Origin: Mycolicibacterium helvum
GTDB taxonomy: Bacteria; Actinomycetota; Actinomycetes; Mycobacteriales; Mycobacteriaceae
Direction: 5' to 3'
Assembly: GCF_010731895.1 (NCBI RefSeq)
Contig: NZ_AP022596.1
Location: 4,588,001 to 4,652,000 of the forward strand
Length of the DNA: 64,000 bases
A program made the translations under genes and the position numbers. Below, one piece after another: positions 27,258-35,394 of this stretch. Every line of letters starts with the position of its first letter. Position 1 is the first letter of the stretch. A model generated the notes under the pieces. It worked only from the letters and a program-made list of their open reading frames with translations. It was not told the origin of the DNA and ran no database searches.

Positions 27258-28478
27258 GTGACCGTCACTTCCCGACCCGCCGAACCGGCGGTGTCTCCCG
27301 CGCTGTGTCCTGCCAGGGCACGACTGGGCATCCTTGCCCTCGCGCTCGGCGGATTCGGCATCGGTACCAATGAGTTCGTCTCGATGGGCCTGCTGCCCGA
27401 GATCGCCGGCGGCCTGCACATCTCCGAGCCGACCGCGGGCCACGTCATCTCCGCCTACGCGCTCGGCGTGGTGATCGGTGCCCCCGTCATCGCCGCGGCC
27501 ACCGCCAAGTTCAACCGCAAAGTCGTCCTGATGTCGCTGATGGCACTGTTTGCCCTCGGCAACGTCGCGACCGTGCTGGCTCCGAACTATCCGGTCCTGA
27601 TCGGCGCGCGTTTTCTTGCCGGCCTGCCACATGGGGCTTTCTTCGGGGTCGCGGCGCTGGTGGCCGCCCAACTACTGGGGCCCGACCAGCGGGCCAAGGC
27701 CGTCGCGCAAGTGATGACCGGGCTGACGGTGGCGACGGTGGTCGGGGTGCCGTTGGCGTCGTGGCTGGGACAGTTCTTCGGTTGGCGCAGTGCGTTCGCG
27801 TTGGTCGTCGTCATCGGACTGGCGACGTTGGCCGCCATCTGGATGTGGCTGCCCGACTTGGTCGCGACCCGCAGTACCAACACCCGTACCGAACTGGGAG
27901 CGCTGCGGCGCCCGCAGGTGTGGCTGGCGCTGGTGATCGGCATGGTCGGCTTTGGCGGCATGTTCGCCGTCTACACCTATATCGCGACCACGCTGACGGA
28001 TGTCTCTGGAGTGCCGCGGTCCTGGGTTCCGTTGGGGCTGATGGTCTTTGGTATCGGCATGGTGGTCGGCAACTTCGCCGGTGGCCGGATGGCGGACCGG
28101 TCGGTGATCCGCGGGCTGTACGTGTCGATGGCGGCGTTGGCGGTGGTGCTGGCGGTTTTCGTTGCCGCCGCGCACAATCCGTATACCGCGATGCTGCTGC
28201 TTTTCGGTATCGGGGCGAGTGGGGCGGCGATCGCGCCCGCGCTGCAAACCCGGCTGATGGATGTCGCCGCGGATGCTCAGACGCTGGCCGCCGCACTCAA
28301 CCACTCGGCGCTCAACATCGCCAATGCGTCGGGGGCTTGGATCGGCGGGTTGGTGATCGCCGCGGGGTTCGGCTACACCGCGCCGGCCGCCGCCGGTGCC
28401 GCACTGGCCGTCATCGGACTTGTGGTGCTCACCGTGTCGGTGGCGCTGCAGCGACGCTCTTCGGTCGGTGCCTCATGA
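27258..28478 (+). CDS. DHA1-family MFS efflux transporter (AraJ/YdhP-like)
   Basis: 406 residues, twelve predicted membrane helices. The family signature 'LGGFGIGTNEFVSMGLLPEIA' lies in the first helix, and 'RFLAGLPHGAFFGVAALVAAQ' and 'TRLMDVAADAQTLAAALNH' are typical of sugar- or drug-efflux DHA1 pumps (AraJ, CmlA-like). It should expel a small solute using the proton gradient. GTG start with CTCC/GTG context. Divergent from the ROK regulator and overlapping the next small ORF (ATGA), so regulator, pump and the following two genes look like one accessory module. Confidence 0.87.
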   Translation: MTVTSRPAEPAVSPALCPARARLGILALALGGFGIGTNEFVSMGLLPEIAGGLHISEPTAGHVISAYALGVVIGAPVIAAATAKFNRKVVLMSLMALFALGNVATVLAPNYPVLIGARFLAGLPHGAFFGVAALVAAQLLGPDQRAKAVAQVMTGLTVATVVGVPLASWLGQFFGWRSAFALVVVIGLATLAAIWMWLPDLVATRSTNTRTELGALRRPQVWLALVIGMVGFGGMFAVYTYIATTLTDVSGVPRSWVPLGLMVFGIGMVVGNFAGGRMADRSVIRGLYVSMAALAVVLAVFVAAAHNPYTAMLLLFGIGASGAAIAPALQTRLMDVAADAQTLAAALNHSALNIANASGAWIGGLVIAAGFGYTAPAAAGAALAVIGLVVLTVSVALQRRSSVGAS

Positions 28479-28603
28479 TTCGGGCGATATTGGCCTTTGT
28501 GCTCAGACAGCGCGAACCCGTACGCATCGAGCTGTATTTGCCTGCGCGGCAACGGGTGACGATCGCGCTGGGTGAGCGCACTACCCGGAGGGAGGCGAGT
28601 TGA
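28475..28603 (+). CDS. Small basic protein of unknown function (42 aa)
   Basis: The ATG overlaps the MFS stop (ATGA) and its own stop overlaps the start of the next gene (TGATG), so it is placed for translational coupling at both ends. The peptide has a short hydrophobic start ('IRAILAFVLRQ') and a basic amphipathic remainder ('RIELYLPARQRVTIALG'). I recognise no family. It may be a real small protein or a coupling ORF; the strong GGAGGGAGG at its 3' end belongs to the next gene. Confidence 0.45.
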   Translation: MIRAILAFVLRQREPVRIELYLPARQRVTIALGERTTRREAS

Positions 28604-29211
28604 TGACCGATCACGTCATCTTCCGCTACGACCCTGACAGTCAGCCCCAGCTCACCTTCCAGGGTGTGCCCAGCGGGTGCGCCGGGGGCGCCAACACGTT
28701 GGCCGAGGCGCGCGCGGCCTACCGGATGTGTCTGTCCGCGCGGCTGCACGTGGACCGCCGTGCGTTGCCGCCCGTCGTCGAACACATCGAGGGTCTGGTG
28801 CGTGGCATGTGGGTGCGAACCAGAGTCGGTGCGGTCCATCGGGATAAGTCCAGCGACAGAATGCTCCTGCAGATTCTGCTTGCCGAGCAGTCCGGACTTC
28901 GCGAAGAGGTGACCCGACTGGCCGGAACGGGGGCCGAGCCCATCGTCGTGCTCGCCGAGCCCGACCATGCGATCGAGACGCTGCTCGACCAGATGTCGGG
29001 GCGGGACGTCCTTGTGGTGGCCCATTCCGATGACAACGGTTCGGTCGGGTGGGGTGTGTTGTTCGGGTCGGAATCCGCTGGCAGCCAGGGTGTTCCGTGG
29101 GCTTCGGATGACGAGAGCTTTCGGGCGACGCCGGTGGCGACGTTCACGCGGACCTGCTCGGGCGTCGGCCGGGTGGTGCAACGCCGGACCGCTGCGGATA
29201 TCGCGTCATGA
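28603..29211 (+). CDS. Hypothetical protein with a HicB-like N-terminus
   Basis: 202 residues, soluble. The first 45 residues ('IFRYDPDSQPQLTFQGVPSGC', 'GGANTLAEARAAYRMCLSARL') resemble the HicB antitoxin fold, in which a short strand pair precedes a helix beginning 'TLEEA'. The remainder ('GAEPIVVLAEPDHAIETLLDQM', 'DVLVVAHSDDNGSVGWGVLFG') matches nothing I know. GGAGGGAGG stands correctly before the ATG. No HicA toxin is adjacent, so a toxin-antitoxin role is not supported. It overlaps the frame of the next gene. Confidence 0.6.
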   Translation: MTDHVIFRYDPDSQPQLTFQGVPSGCAGGANTLAEARAAYRMCLSARLHVDRRALPPVVEHIEGLVRGMWVRTRVGAVHRDKSSDRMLLQILLAEQSGLREEVTRLAGTGAEPIVVLAEPDHAIETLLDQMSGRDVLVVAHSDDNGSVGWGVLFGSESAGSQGVPWASDDESFRATPVATFTRTCSGVGRVVQRRTAADIAS

Positions 29212-29288
29212 CCACCTTGCTCGAACGCGGGGTTGGCGACGCGTTATCAGGGAACACTGGAGGGCAGGACATCCCCGAAGGGAGGACC

Positions 29289-30062
29289 GTGCGCACGACA
29301 CCGGAATGCTGGCTGACCGATATGGACGGTGTGCTGGTCCGCGAGGAGCATGCGTTGCCCGGCGCCGCCGAATTCTTGGCGTGCCTGATCGAGAAGCAAC
29401 GCCGATTCCTGGTTCTGACCAACAACTCGATCTACACACCGCGTGACCTGGCGGCGCGGCTGGCGCGTTCGGGACTCGACGTGCCCGAAGAGGCCATCTG
29501 GACTTCGGCCATGGCCACCGCGGCTTTCCTGAACGATCAGCTGCCCGGTGGGTCGGCTTATGTGATCGGCGAGGCGGGGTTGACCACCGCGCTGCACGAG
29601 ACGGGTTACACGCTGACCGACACCGATCCCGATTTTGTGGTGCTCGGTGAGACACGCACCTACTCGTTCGAGGCCATCACCAAGGCAGTTCGGCTGATCG
29701 GCAAAGGTGCCCGCTTCATCGCCACCAATCCGGATGTCACCGGGCCGTCGGCCGAAGGGCCGATGCCGGCGACCGGGTCGGTCGCCGCGATGATCACCAA
29801 AGCCACTGGGCGGGAGCCGTACTTCGTGGGCAAGCCCAACCCGATGATGTTCCGTAGTGCGCTGAATCGGATTGAGGCGCATTCGGAGAGCACGGTGATG
29901 GTCGGTGACCGGATGGACACCGACGTGGTAGCCGGTATCGAGGCGGGGCTGGAAACGATCCTGGTGCTGACCGGGTCGACGACGCTCGAGGATGTCGAGC
30001 GCTATCCGTTCCGGCCCGCGCGGGTGTTGCCGTCGATCGCCGAGGCGATCGAGCTGATCTGA
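29289..30062 (+). CDS. HAD-IIA family phosphatase (NagD-like)
   Basis: About 257 residues. 'CWLTDMDGVLVREE' is motif I with the nucleophile Asp, 'RFLVLTNNSIYTPRDLAARL' motif II, 'GKPNPMMFRSAL' motif III, and 'VMVGDRMDTDVVAGIEAG' motif IV. The large C2 cap marks the NagD/phosphoglycolate-phosphatase group, which dephosphorylate sugar phosphates or nucleotides. The frame is open to an ATG at 29208 that overlaps the previous gene, but GGGAGG just before the GTG at 29289 and the family N-terminus favour the shorter form. It may act with the ROK/MFS module on sugar phosphates, which is inference. Confidence 0.88.
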   Translation: MRTTPECWLTDMDGVLVREEHALPGAAEFLACLIEKQRRFLVLTNNSIYTPRDLAARLARSGLDVPEEAIWTSAMATAAFLNDQLPGGSAYVIGEAGLTTALHETGYTLTDTDPDFVVLGETRTYSFEAITKAVRLIGKGARFIATNPDVTGPSAEGPMPATGSVAAMITKATGREPYFVGKPNPMMFRSALNRIEAHSESTVMVGDRMDTDVVAGIEAGLETILVLTGSTTLEDVERYPFRPARVLPSIAEAIELI

Positions 30063-30072
30063 GCGGCGCTCG

Positions 30073-30213
30073 ATGACGCTACCGACGTCGTTGCACCCCA
30101 ATGTGACTGGCGGCAACGGCAGATTTCTCTTCGGTGGGCCGAATGCCAGAGTGCTGAGCCCGGGCGAGCTCGGCATCTTCGAAGATCTGGGATACACGAC
30201 CGCGCCGCACTAG
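30073..30213 (+). pseudogene. C-terminal remnant of a secreted metalloprotease-like protein
   Basis: A 46-codon frame ending 'ARVLSPGELGIFEDLGYTT' before a TAG. 'LSxxElxIxxDLGY' closes many zinc-dependent extracellular proteases and related secreted proteins, where it is the last helix. Nothing upstream supplies the catalytic part, and the frame starts 10 bases after the HAD gene. I read it as the stub of a gene lost when the accessory patch was inserted. Confidence 0.45.
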
Positions 30214-30252
30214 TTCTGGTCAATCCCTGTTGATCAATCTCTGACTGGGGAT

Positions 30253-30274
30253 AACTGCCCGTTCTCGGGCAGTT
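30253..30274. terminator. Nine-base-pair hairpin upstream of yraN
   Basis: AACTGCCCG and CGGGCAGTT form a perfect stem around a TTCT tetraloop, flanked on both sides by GGGGAT. It could end transcription of the HAD gene or be a bidirectional element in front of the yraN-comM-dprA operon. Confidence 0.5.
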
Positions 30275-30325
30275 GGGGATGTGCGCCGTGCACCGGGTGT
30301 CCCCGCGGCAGCCGATGCTGGCGCC

Positions 30326-30700
30326 ATGACATCTGAACCGACGTTGACGAGGACCGAGCTCGGTGCGCTCGGGGAGAAGCTGGCGGTTGACCATCTGATC
30401 TCGTTGGGATTGCAGATCCTGGCCCGCAACTGGCGCTGCCGATACGGGGAACTGGATGTGATCGCGGCGGGCCCCGACCGCACGGTGGTGTTCGTGGAGG
30501 TCAAGACCCGCACCGGGGACGGCTTCGGCGGAGTCGAGTACGCGGTCACCCCGTCCAAGGTGCGCCGTATCCGGCGGCTGGCCGGTCTGTGGTTGGCTGG
30601 CCAGGATCAGAGCTGGGCGGCGATCCGCATCGACGTGATCGGGGTGCGGATCGGCCGGCAGCGCACGCCGGAGATGACTCACCTGCGCGGGGTCGGCTGA
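30326..30700 (+). CDS. YraN/UPF0102 endonuclease-fold protein (Rv2898c-like)
   Basis: A 124-residue protein of the restriction-endonuclease-like fold: 'LGALGEKLAVDHLISLGLQIL', 'NWRCRYGELDVIA' (active-site Glu and Asp), 'VVFVEVKTRTGDGFG' (the E-x-K motif). Members are often next to comM and dprA and are thought to take part in DNA processing, though none is well characterised. The ATG at 30326 matches the family length; the frame is open a little further upstream. It overlaps comM by one base. Confidence 0.92.
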   Translation: MTSEPTLTRTELGALGEKLAVDHLISLGLQILARNWRCRYGELDVIAAGPDRTVVFVEVKTRTGDGFGGVEYAVTPSKVRRIRRLAGLWLAGQDQSWAAIRIDVIGVRIGRQRTPEMTHLRGVG

Positions 30701-32211
30701 TGGCGCTGGGACGGGCGTACTCAGTGGCGGTGTGCGCCCTGGATGGCGCGATCGTCGAAATCGAAGCGCACATCTCCTCGGGGCTGCCCGGTGTGTTCCT
30801 GGTCGGTCTGCCCGACGCCGCATTACGCGAGTCCCGCGACCGGGTGCGCGCGGCAATCACCAACTGCGGCAACGATTGGCCGCAGTCACGCCTCGTACTC
30901 GCCCTGTCACCAGCGACCCTGCCCAAGATCGGTTCGCTGTACGACATCGCGATCGCCGCGGCCGTGCTGGCCGCGAGCTGCAAGAATCCGTGGGGTCGCC
31001 TGGAGAAGTCGATCTTGCTGGGGGAGTTGGCACTTGACGGGCGTGTCCGTCCGGTGCGCGGGGTGCTGCCCGCGGTGCTGGCCGCCAAACGGCAAGGCTG
31101 GCCCACTGTTGTCGTTCCAGTGGCCAACCTGCCTGAGGCAAGCCTGGTCGATGGCATCGAAGTTCTTGGGGTGCAGACGCTTGCACAGCTACGGGGCTGG
31201 TTCGAGGGCAAGGCCGTCCTTGACGAGCGGGTCGACTCACGGACACCTGGCGCAGAGCCAGTTGCGGACCTGGCCGACGTAGTGGGGCAGACCCATGCCC
31301 GGTTCGCGGTCGAGGTCGCCGCCGCCGGGGCGCACCATCTGATGCTCACCGGGCCGCCCGGGGTTGGTAAAACCATGCTGGCTCAGAGACTCCCCGGACT
31401 ATTGCCCGAGCTCACCGAAAGCGAGGCGCTGGAGGTCACCGCTATCCATTCGGTGGTCGGCTTGCTGTCGGAGAAGACGCCGCTGATCACTCAGCCGCCG
31501 TTTATCGCGCCGCATCACTCGTCGAGCGTGGCGGCACTGGTCGGCGGTGGGTCGGGCATGGCCCGCCCCGGTGCCGTCAGCCGCGCACACCGCGGTGTGC
31601 TGTTCCTCGACGAGTGCGCCGAAATCCGGGTCAGTGTTCTGGAATCCCTACGGACTCCGTTGGAGGACGGCCAGATTCGCCTGGCTCGCCGCGATGGTGT
31701 GGCATGCTATCCCGCGCGGTTCCAGCTGGTGCTGGCCGCCAATCCCTGTGCCTGTGCGCAGGCCGACCCGAGAGACTGCATCTGCTCCGCATTGCAGAAG
31801 CGCCGCTACCTGGGCAAGCTGTCCGGCCCGCTGATGGACCGGGTCGATCTGCGAGTCGAGATGCACATGGTGCGGTCCGGTGCTTTCACGCCGGACGCGG
31901 CGGAAAGCACTGGGGCCGTACGCGATCGGGTGGCCCAGGCCCGGGCCGCGGCCGCCGAACGGTGGCGCCGGTACGGCTTTACCACCAACGCTGAAGTGAC
32001 CGGCTCGGTACTGCGCAGGAAGTTTCGGCTCGACGCCACTGCGATGGCGCCGCTGAAGACGGCCTTGGAACGCGGCGTGCTGAGTATCCGCGGAGTGGAT
32101 CGGTCATTGCGCGTCGCGTGGACTTTGGCCGATCTGGCCGGGCGCACGATGCCGAGTATCGACGACGTGGCGGTGGCGTTGAGCTTCCGCCGGGGGGACA
32201 TCAAGCCGTGA
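30700..32211 (+). CDS. comM: ComM-like Mg-chelatase-family AAA+ ATPase
   Basis: 503 residues, equal to the M. tuberculosis homologue Rv2897c as I recall it. The N-terminal ChlI domain begins 'RAYSVAVCALDGAIVEIEAHIS' with 'LPGVFLVGLPDAALRESRDRVRAAI'. The AAA+ core carries Walker A 'MLTGPPGVGKTMLAQRLPGLLP', Walker B 'GVLFLDECAEI', and the zinc-like 'CACAQADPRDCICS' cluster. In naturally transformable bacteria ComM is a hexameric helicase for branch migration during strand uptake. In mycobacteria it is conserved with dprA, but its role is unclear. Confidence 0.95.
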   Translation: MALGRAYSVAVCALDGAIVEIEAHISSGLPGVFLVGLPDAALRESRDRVRAAITNCGNDWPQSRLVLALSPATLPKIGSLYDIAIAAAVLAASCKNPWGRLEKSILLGELALDGRVRPVRGVLPAVLAAKRQGWPTVVVPVANLPEASLVDGIEVLGVQTLAQLRGWFEGKAVLDERVDSRTPGAEPVADLADVVGQTHARFAVEVAAAGAHHLMLTGPPGVGKTMLAQRLPGLLPELTESEALEVTAIHSVVGLLSEKTPLITQPPFIAPHHSSSVAALVGGGSGMARPGAVSRAHRGVLFLDECAEIRVSVLESLRTPLEDGQIRLARRDGVACYPARFQLVLAANPCACAQADPRDCICSALQKRRYLGKLSGPLMDRVDLRVEMHMVRSGAFTPDAAESTGAVRDRVAQARAAAAERWRRYGFTTNAEVTGSVLRRKFRLDATAMAPLKTALERGVLSIRGVDRSLRVAWTLADLAGRTMPSIDDVAVALSFRRGDIKP

Positions 32212-33347
32212 GCGACGAGGCCAGATTGCTGGCATGGGCGTATCTGTCCCGTGTGGCCGAACCACCGTGCGACGAGATCGCCGCGCTGGTCGGCGAAGTC
32301 GGGCCGGTGGAGGCGGCGTCCCGGGTGGCCGCGGGTGAGCTGAGTCCGGCGTTGGCCGAACGCACCGCGGCGCGGCGCGATATCGATACGGCGCAGGCAG
32401 ATCTGGACTTGCTTGAGCGCCGCGGCGGTCGGTTGATCACTCCTGACGATGACGAGTGGCCGGTGCTGGCGTTCGCGGCGTTCGGCGGAATAGCGCTGCG
32501 GGACAAGCCGCACGGCCGATCGCCGCTGGCGCTGTGGGCGATCGGTCCGGCCCGCCTCGACGGGATCGCCGAACGATCCGCGGCGATCGTCGGCACCCGC
32601 GCTGCCTCCGGCTATGGCGAGCACGTTGCGGCCGACCTGGCCGCCGGGCTGGCGGAACGCGACGTCGCTGTCGTCTCCGGCGGGGCGTACGGGATCGACG
32701 GTGCGGCGCACCGTGCGGCGCTGTCGGTCGAGGGGGAGACGGTGGCAGTCCTGGCCGGCGGCATCGACGTCCTCTATCCGGCCGGTCACTCATCGTTGCT
32801 GCATCGAATCAGCGGTTCGGGGCTGCTGCTCACCGAATATCCGCCGGGTGTGCGCCCGGCGCGGCACCGCTTCCTCACCCGCAATCGGCTGGTCGCCGCA
32901 TTGGGAACCGCCACCGTGGTGGTCGAGGCGGGGGTGCGCAGTGGCGCCGCGAACACGGCCGCGTGGGCGCGGGCACTGGGTCGGGTGGTGTGTGCGGTGC
33001 CCGGCCCGGTGACCTCGGCATCGTCGGCCGGGTGTCACATCCTGCTGCGCAATGGTGCTGAGTTGGTGACCCGCGCCGAAGAGGTCATCGAATTAGTCGG
33101 ACGGGCAGGCGAATTCGCGGATGAGGAGCCACGGCCAACTGGGCCGCTCGACGGCCTGAGCGATACCGAGAAGCAGGTCTACGAGGCACTGCCCGCGCGC
33201 GGAGTGCGCTCGGCTGACGAGATCGCAGTGGCATCGGGTCTGCCGCCCACCGCAGTGCTGGGGCCACTGGCGATGCTCGAGATCGCCGGGCTGGCCCGCC
33301 GGGAGGACGGCTGCTGGAAGCTGGTCCGCCGACCTATCTCGAACTGA
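32208..33347 (+). CDS. dprA: DNA-processing protein DprA
   Basis: 379 residues. A short helical N-terminal domain, then the Rossmann-like core with 'AAIVGTRAASGYGEHVAADLAAGLA', 'VVSGGAYGIDGAAHRAAL', 'VLAGGIDVLYPAGHSSL', 'RHRFLTRNRLVAAL' and 'GAANTAAWARALGRVVCAVPG', all typical of DprA. A C-terminal winged helix (about 305-370) closes it. DprA loads RecA on incoming single strands. The GTG start overlaps the comM stop by four bases. In M. tuberculosis xerC and viuB lie nearby; here an mce locus follows instead. Confidence 0.95.
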   Translation: MSDEARLLAWAYLSRVAEPPCDEIAALVGEVGPVEAASRVAAGELSPALAERTAARRDIDTAQADLDLLERRGGRLITPDDDEWPVLAFAAFGGIALRDKPHGRSPLALWAIGPARLDGIAERSAAIVGTRAASGYGEHVAADLAAGLAERDVAVVSGGAYGIDGAAHRAALSVEGETVAVLAGGIDVLYPAGHSSLLHRISGSGLLLTEYPPGVRPARHRFLTRNRLVAALGTATVVVEAGVRSGAANTAAWARALGRVVCAVPGPVTSASSAGCHILLRNGAELVTRAEEVIELVGRAGEFADEEPRPTGPLDGLSDTEKQVYEALPARGVRSADEIAVASGLPPTAVLGPLAMLEIAGLARREDGCWKLVRRPISN

Positions 33348-33479
33348 ATGACGCCACTGAAACAAATATTTATCGGTGATTCGAAACTAGATCGGTGTTG
33401 GCGACCGGGGCGTATGCGCCCACGGGGCTGTCGCATCGAACGGTCGGCGACGTCTCTTCGGCCGTCGCGAGTGTGGTCA

Positions 33480-33494
33480 CTAACTGTCAACTAG
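33480..33494. promoter_or_regulatory. Near-palindromic operator candidate
   Basis: CTAACTGTCAACTAG matches its reverse complement at all but the spacer positions (CTAnnTGnCAnnTAG). It sits just before a TATATG -10-like hexamer, where a repressor would block initiation. mce loci are commonly controlled by GntR or TetR repressors; none is encoded in this window. Confidence 0.35.
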
Positions 33495-33620
33495 CTGGGT
33501 ATATGTGTCTGCGCGCGATTGTTTGGTAGGGCCGCGCGTCGTTCGGCGCCGCGAACATCCGCGAGCTCGCTTCGGACTGCACTTGCCCCGGGCGGGACTT
33601 TAGTTTAATTTTGATTCGAA

Positions 33621-33636
33621 CGTGAGCTGTGTCACG
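33621..33636. promoter_or_regulatory. CRP-like binding site
   Basis: CGTGAGCTGTGTCACG keeps the GTGA-N6-TCAC core of bacterial CRP sites and its symmetric outer bases, although these are C/G rather than T/A. It is about 130 bases before yrbEA and adjacent to an AT-rich block, so it could activate the mce transcript in response to cAMP. Confidence 0.45.
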
Positions 33637-33768
33637 CGAGTGCCGCAGATGTGGCCCACGTTCCATGGGCAGGGGTGCGTTGCCCGTGTGTGGCCAACAT
33701 GACCAATGGTGTCCAAGCCGCCGCGCAGCGGTTGTCCAGCACGCCGACCGAAAGCTGTGAGGAGCTTG

Positions 33769-34536
33769 GTGTTCAAGACGACCAGCGCCGCCACGCCGAT
33801 TCGAGCCATCGGCGGTTTCTTTGCCATGTCCCTGGATACCGCCGTCGCCGCGGTGCGACCTCCCTTCGCCTGGCGCGAATTCGTGCTCCAGACGTGGTTC
33901 GTCACCCGGGTCTCGCTGCTGCCGACACTCATGCTGTCGATTCCGTTCACCGTCCTGACGGTCTTCACCTTCAACGTGCTGTTGGCCGAATTCGGCGCGG
34001 CGGACTTCTCCGGCACGGGCGCTGCCCTGGGGGCGGTGACCCAGATCGGGCCAATCGTCACCGTCCTGGTCGTCGCCGGGGCCGGCGCCACCGCGATGTG
34101 TGCCGATCTCGGCGCCCGCACCATCCGCGAGGAACTCGACGCGCAGCGGGTGATGGGAATCGACCCCATCCAGGCGCTGGTGGTCCCGCGGGTACTGGCG
34201 GCGACATTGGTGGCCTTCCTACTGTCCGGACTGGTGATCCTGGTCGGCCTCGCAGGCGGATTCGCCTTCTCGGTCTTCTTCCAGCATGTGACGCCCGGGG
34301 CGTTCGTCGCCGGCCTGACCCTTGTCACCGGTGTCGGGGACGTCGTCGTGTCGCTGATCAAGGCGACTTTGTTCGGCATGACCGCCGGCCTGATCGCGTG
34401 CTACATGGGCACCACCGTTGGTGGCGGCCCTGCCGGAGTGGGCAATGCGGTGAATGAGACGGTGGTGTTCTCCTTCCTCGCACTCTTCGTCATCAACATC
34501 TTCATGACCGCCGTGGGGATCAAGGTGACCCAGTGA
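33769..34536 (+). CDS. yrbEA: MlaE-family permease YrbEA of an mce transporter
   Basis: 255 residues, about five to six membrane helices. The family core 'RVSLLPTLMLSIPFTVLTVF', 'GPIVTVLVVAGAGATAMCADLGARTIREELDA' and 'VGNAVNETVVFSFLALFVINI' is close to YrbE4A. It forms, with YrbEB, the inner-membrane permease that works with an MceG-type ATPase (encoded elsewhere) to import lipids. The frame is open to 33706; GAGGAG before the GTG at 33769 and the 'GGFFAMSLDTA' homology fix the start. It heads an eight-gene operon and overlaps yrbEB by four bases. Confidence 0.94.
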   Translation: MFKTTSAATPIRAIGGFFAMSLDTAVAAVRPPFAWREFVLQTWFVTRVSLLPTLMLSIPFTVLTVFTFNVLLAEFGAADFSGTGAALGAVTQIGPIVTVLVVAGAGATAMCADLGARTIREELDAQRVMGIDPIQALVVPRVLAATLVAFLLSGLVILVGLAGGFAFSVFFQHVTPGAFVAGLTLVTGVGDVVVSLIKATLFGMTAGLIACYMGTTVGGGPAGVGNAVNETVVFSFLALFVINIFMTAVGIKVTQ

Positions 34537-35390
34537 CCGTTAAAACTCTTATCGGCCAGCGTTTTCCACGGCTGTCCCGGCAACCCCGCAAGTGGCATTC
34601 GAGCTGGACCCGCGTCGGTGAGCAGACCCAGTTCTATGGACGCACCCTTTCCTCAGCTGTGGACGTGTTCGTCCATTACAAGACCGAACTGGTCAGGTTG
34701 ATAGCCCAGATGAGTCTGGGGACAGGCGCCCTGGCTGTCATCGGCGGCACGGTTGTCATCGTCGGGTTCCTCACCGTCTCGACCGGAGCGCTCGTCGCTG
34801 TGCAGGGCTACAACCAATTCGCGCAAGTCGGCGTCGAAGCGTTGACCGGTTTCGCATCGGCCTACTTCAACGTGCGACTCATTGCGCCGCTGACCGCCGC
34901 CATCGCCATGGCCGCGACGATCGGTGCCGGGTCGACAGCACAACTCGGCGCGATGCGGATCAACGAGGAGATCGACGCGCTGGAAGTCATGGGTGTGCGT
35001 TCACTGGCCTATTTGGCTTCGACACGGGTCATTGCGGGAGTCATCGTCGTGGTGCCGCTGTACTGCGTCGCGGTGATCATGTCTTTCCTCGCAGCGCGTT
35101 TCGGCACGACGATGATCTACGGCCAATCGACCGGCGTGTATGACCATTACTTTCGAACATTCCTGATCCCCACCGACCTGATCTGGTCTTTCGGCCAAGC
35201 CGTCGTCACAGCGGTGGTGATCATGCTCGTCCACACGTACTACGGATATACCGCCTCGGGCGGCCCGGCAGGCGTCGGGGAGGCGGTGGGGCGTGCGACG
35301 CGGACATCACTGGTCGTGGCCGTTTTCGTCACCTTGTTGGTAACCCTGTCCATCTACGGACAGTCCGGCAACTTTCACCTGGCGGGCTGA
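34533..35390 (+). CDS. yrbEB: MlaE-family permease YrbEB of an mce transporter
   Basis: 285 residues with five to six helices. 'RLIAQMSLGTGALAVIGGTVVI', 'GFASAYFNVRLIAPLTAAIAMAATIGAG', 'QLGAMRINEEIDALEVMGV' and 'YYGYTASGGPAGVGEAVGRATR' are the usual YrbEB blocks, including the EID sequence that contacts the ATPase in MlaE-type systems. GTG start overlapping yrbEA (GTGA). It pairs with YrbEA as the channel through which lipid delivered by the Mce shuttle crosses the plasma membrane. Confidence 0.95.
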   Translation: MTVKTLIGQRFPRLSRQPRKWHSSWTRVGEQTQFYGRTLSSAVDVFVHYKTELVRLIAQMSLGTGALAVIGGTVVIVGFLTVSTGALVAVQGYNQFAQVGVEALTGFASAYFNVRLIAPLTAAIAMAATIGAGSTAQLGAMRINEEIDALEVMGVRSLAYLASTRVIAGVIVVVPLYCVAVIMSFLAARFGTTMIYGQSTGVYDHYFRTFLIPTDLIWSFGQAVVTAVVIMLVHTYYGYTASGGPAGVGEAVGRATRTSLVVAVFVTLLVTLSIYGQSGNFHLAG

Positions 35391-35394
35391 GGCG

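Larger units (their letters stand above)
33348..33768 (+). other. Control region in front of the mce locus
   Basis: About 420 bases without a supported gene. It contains a weak GGGCG-TATG-CGCCC hairpin (33408-33421) that may end dprA transcription, a near-palindrome at 33480-33494, a TATATG hexamer at 33500-33505, an AT-rich stretch around 33600-33618 unlike its surroundings, and a CRP-like site at 33621-33636. Confidence 0.55.

Noticed and set aside
28603..29211. A HicAB toxin-antitoxin pair
   Set aside because: Only the first 45 residues look HicB-like, there is no DNA-binding C-terminus, and no HicA-like toxin is adjacent.
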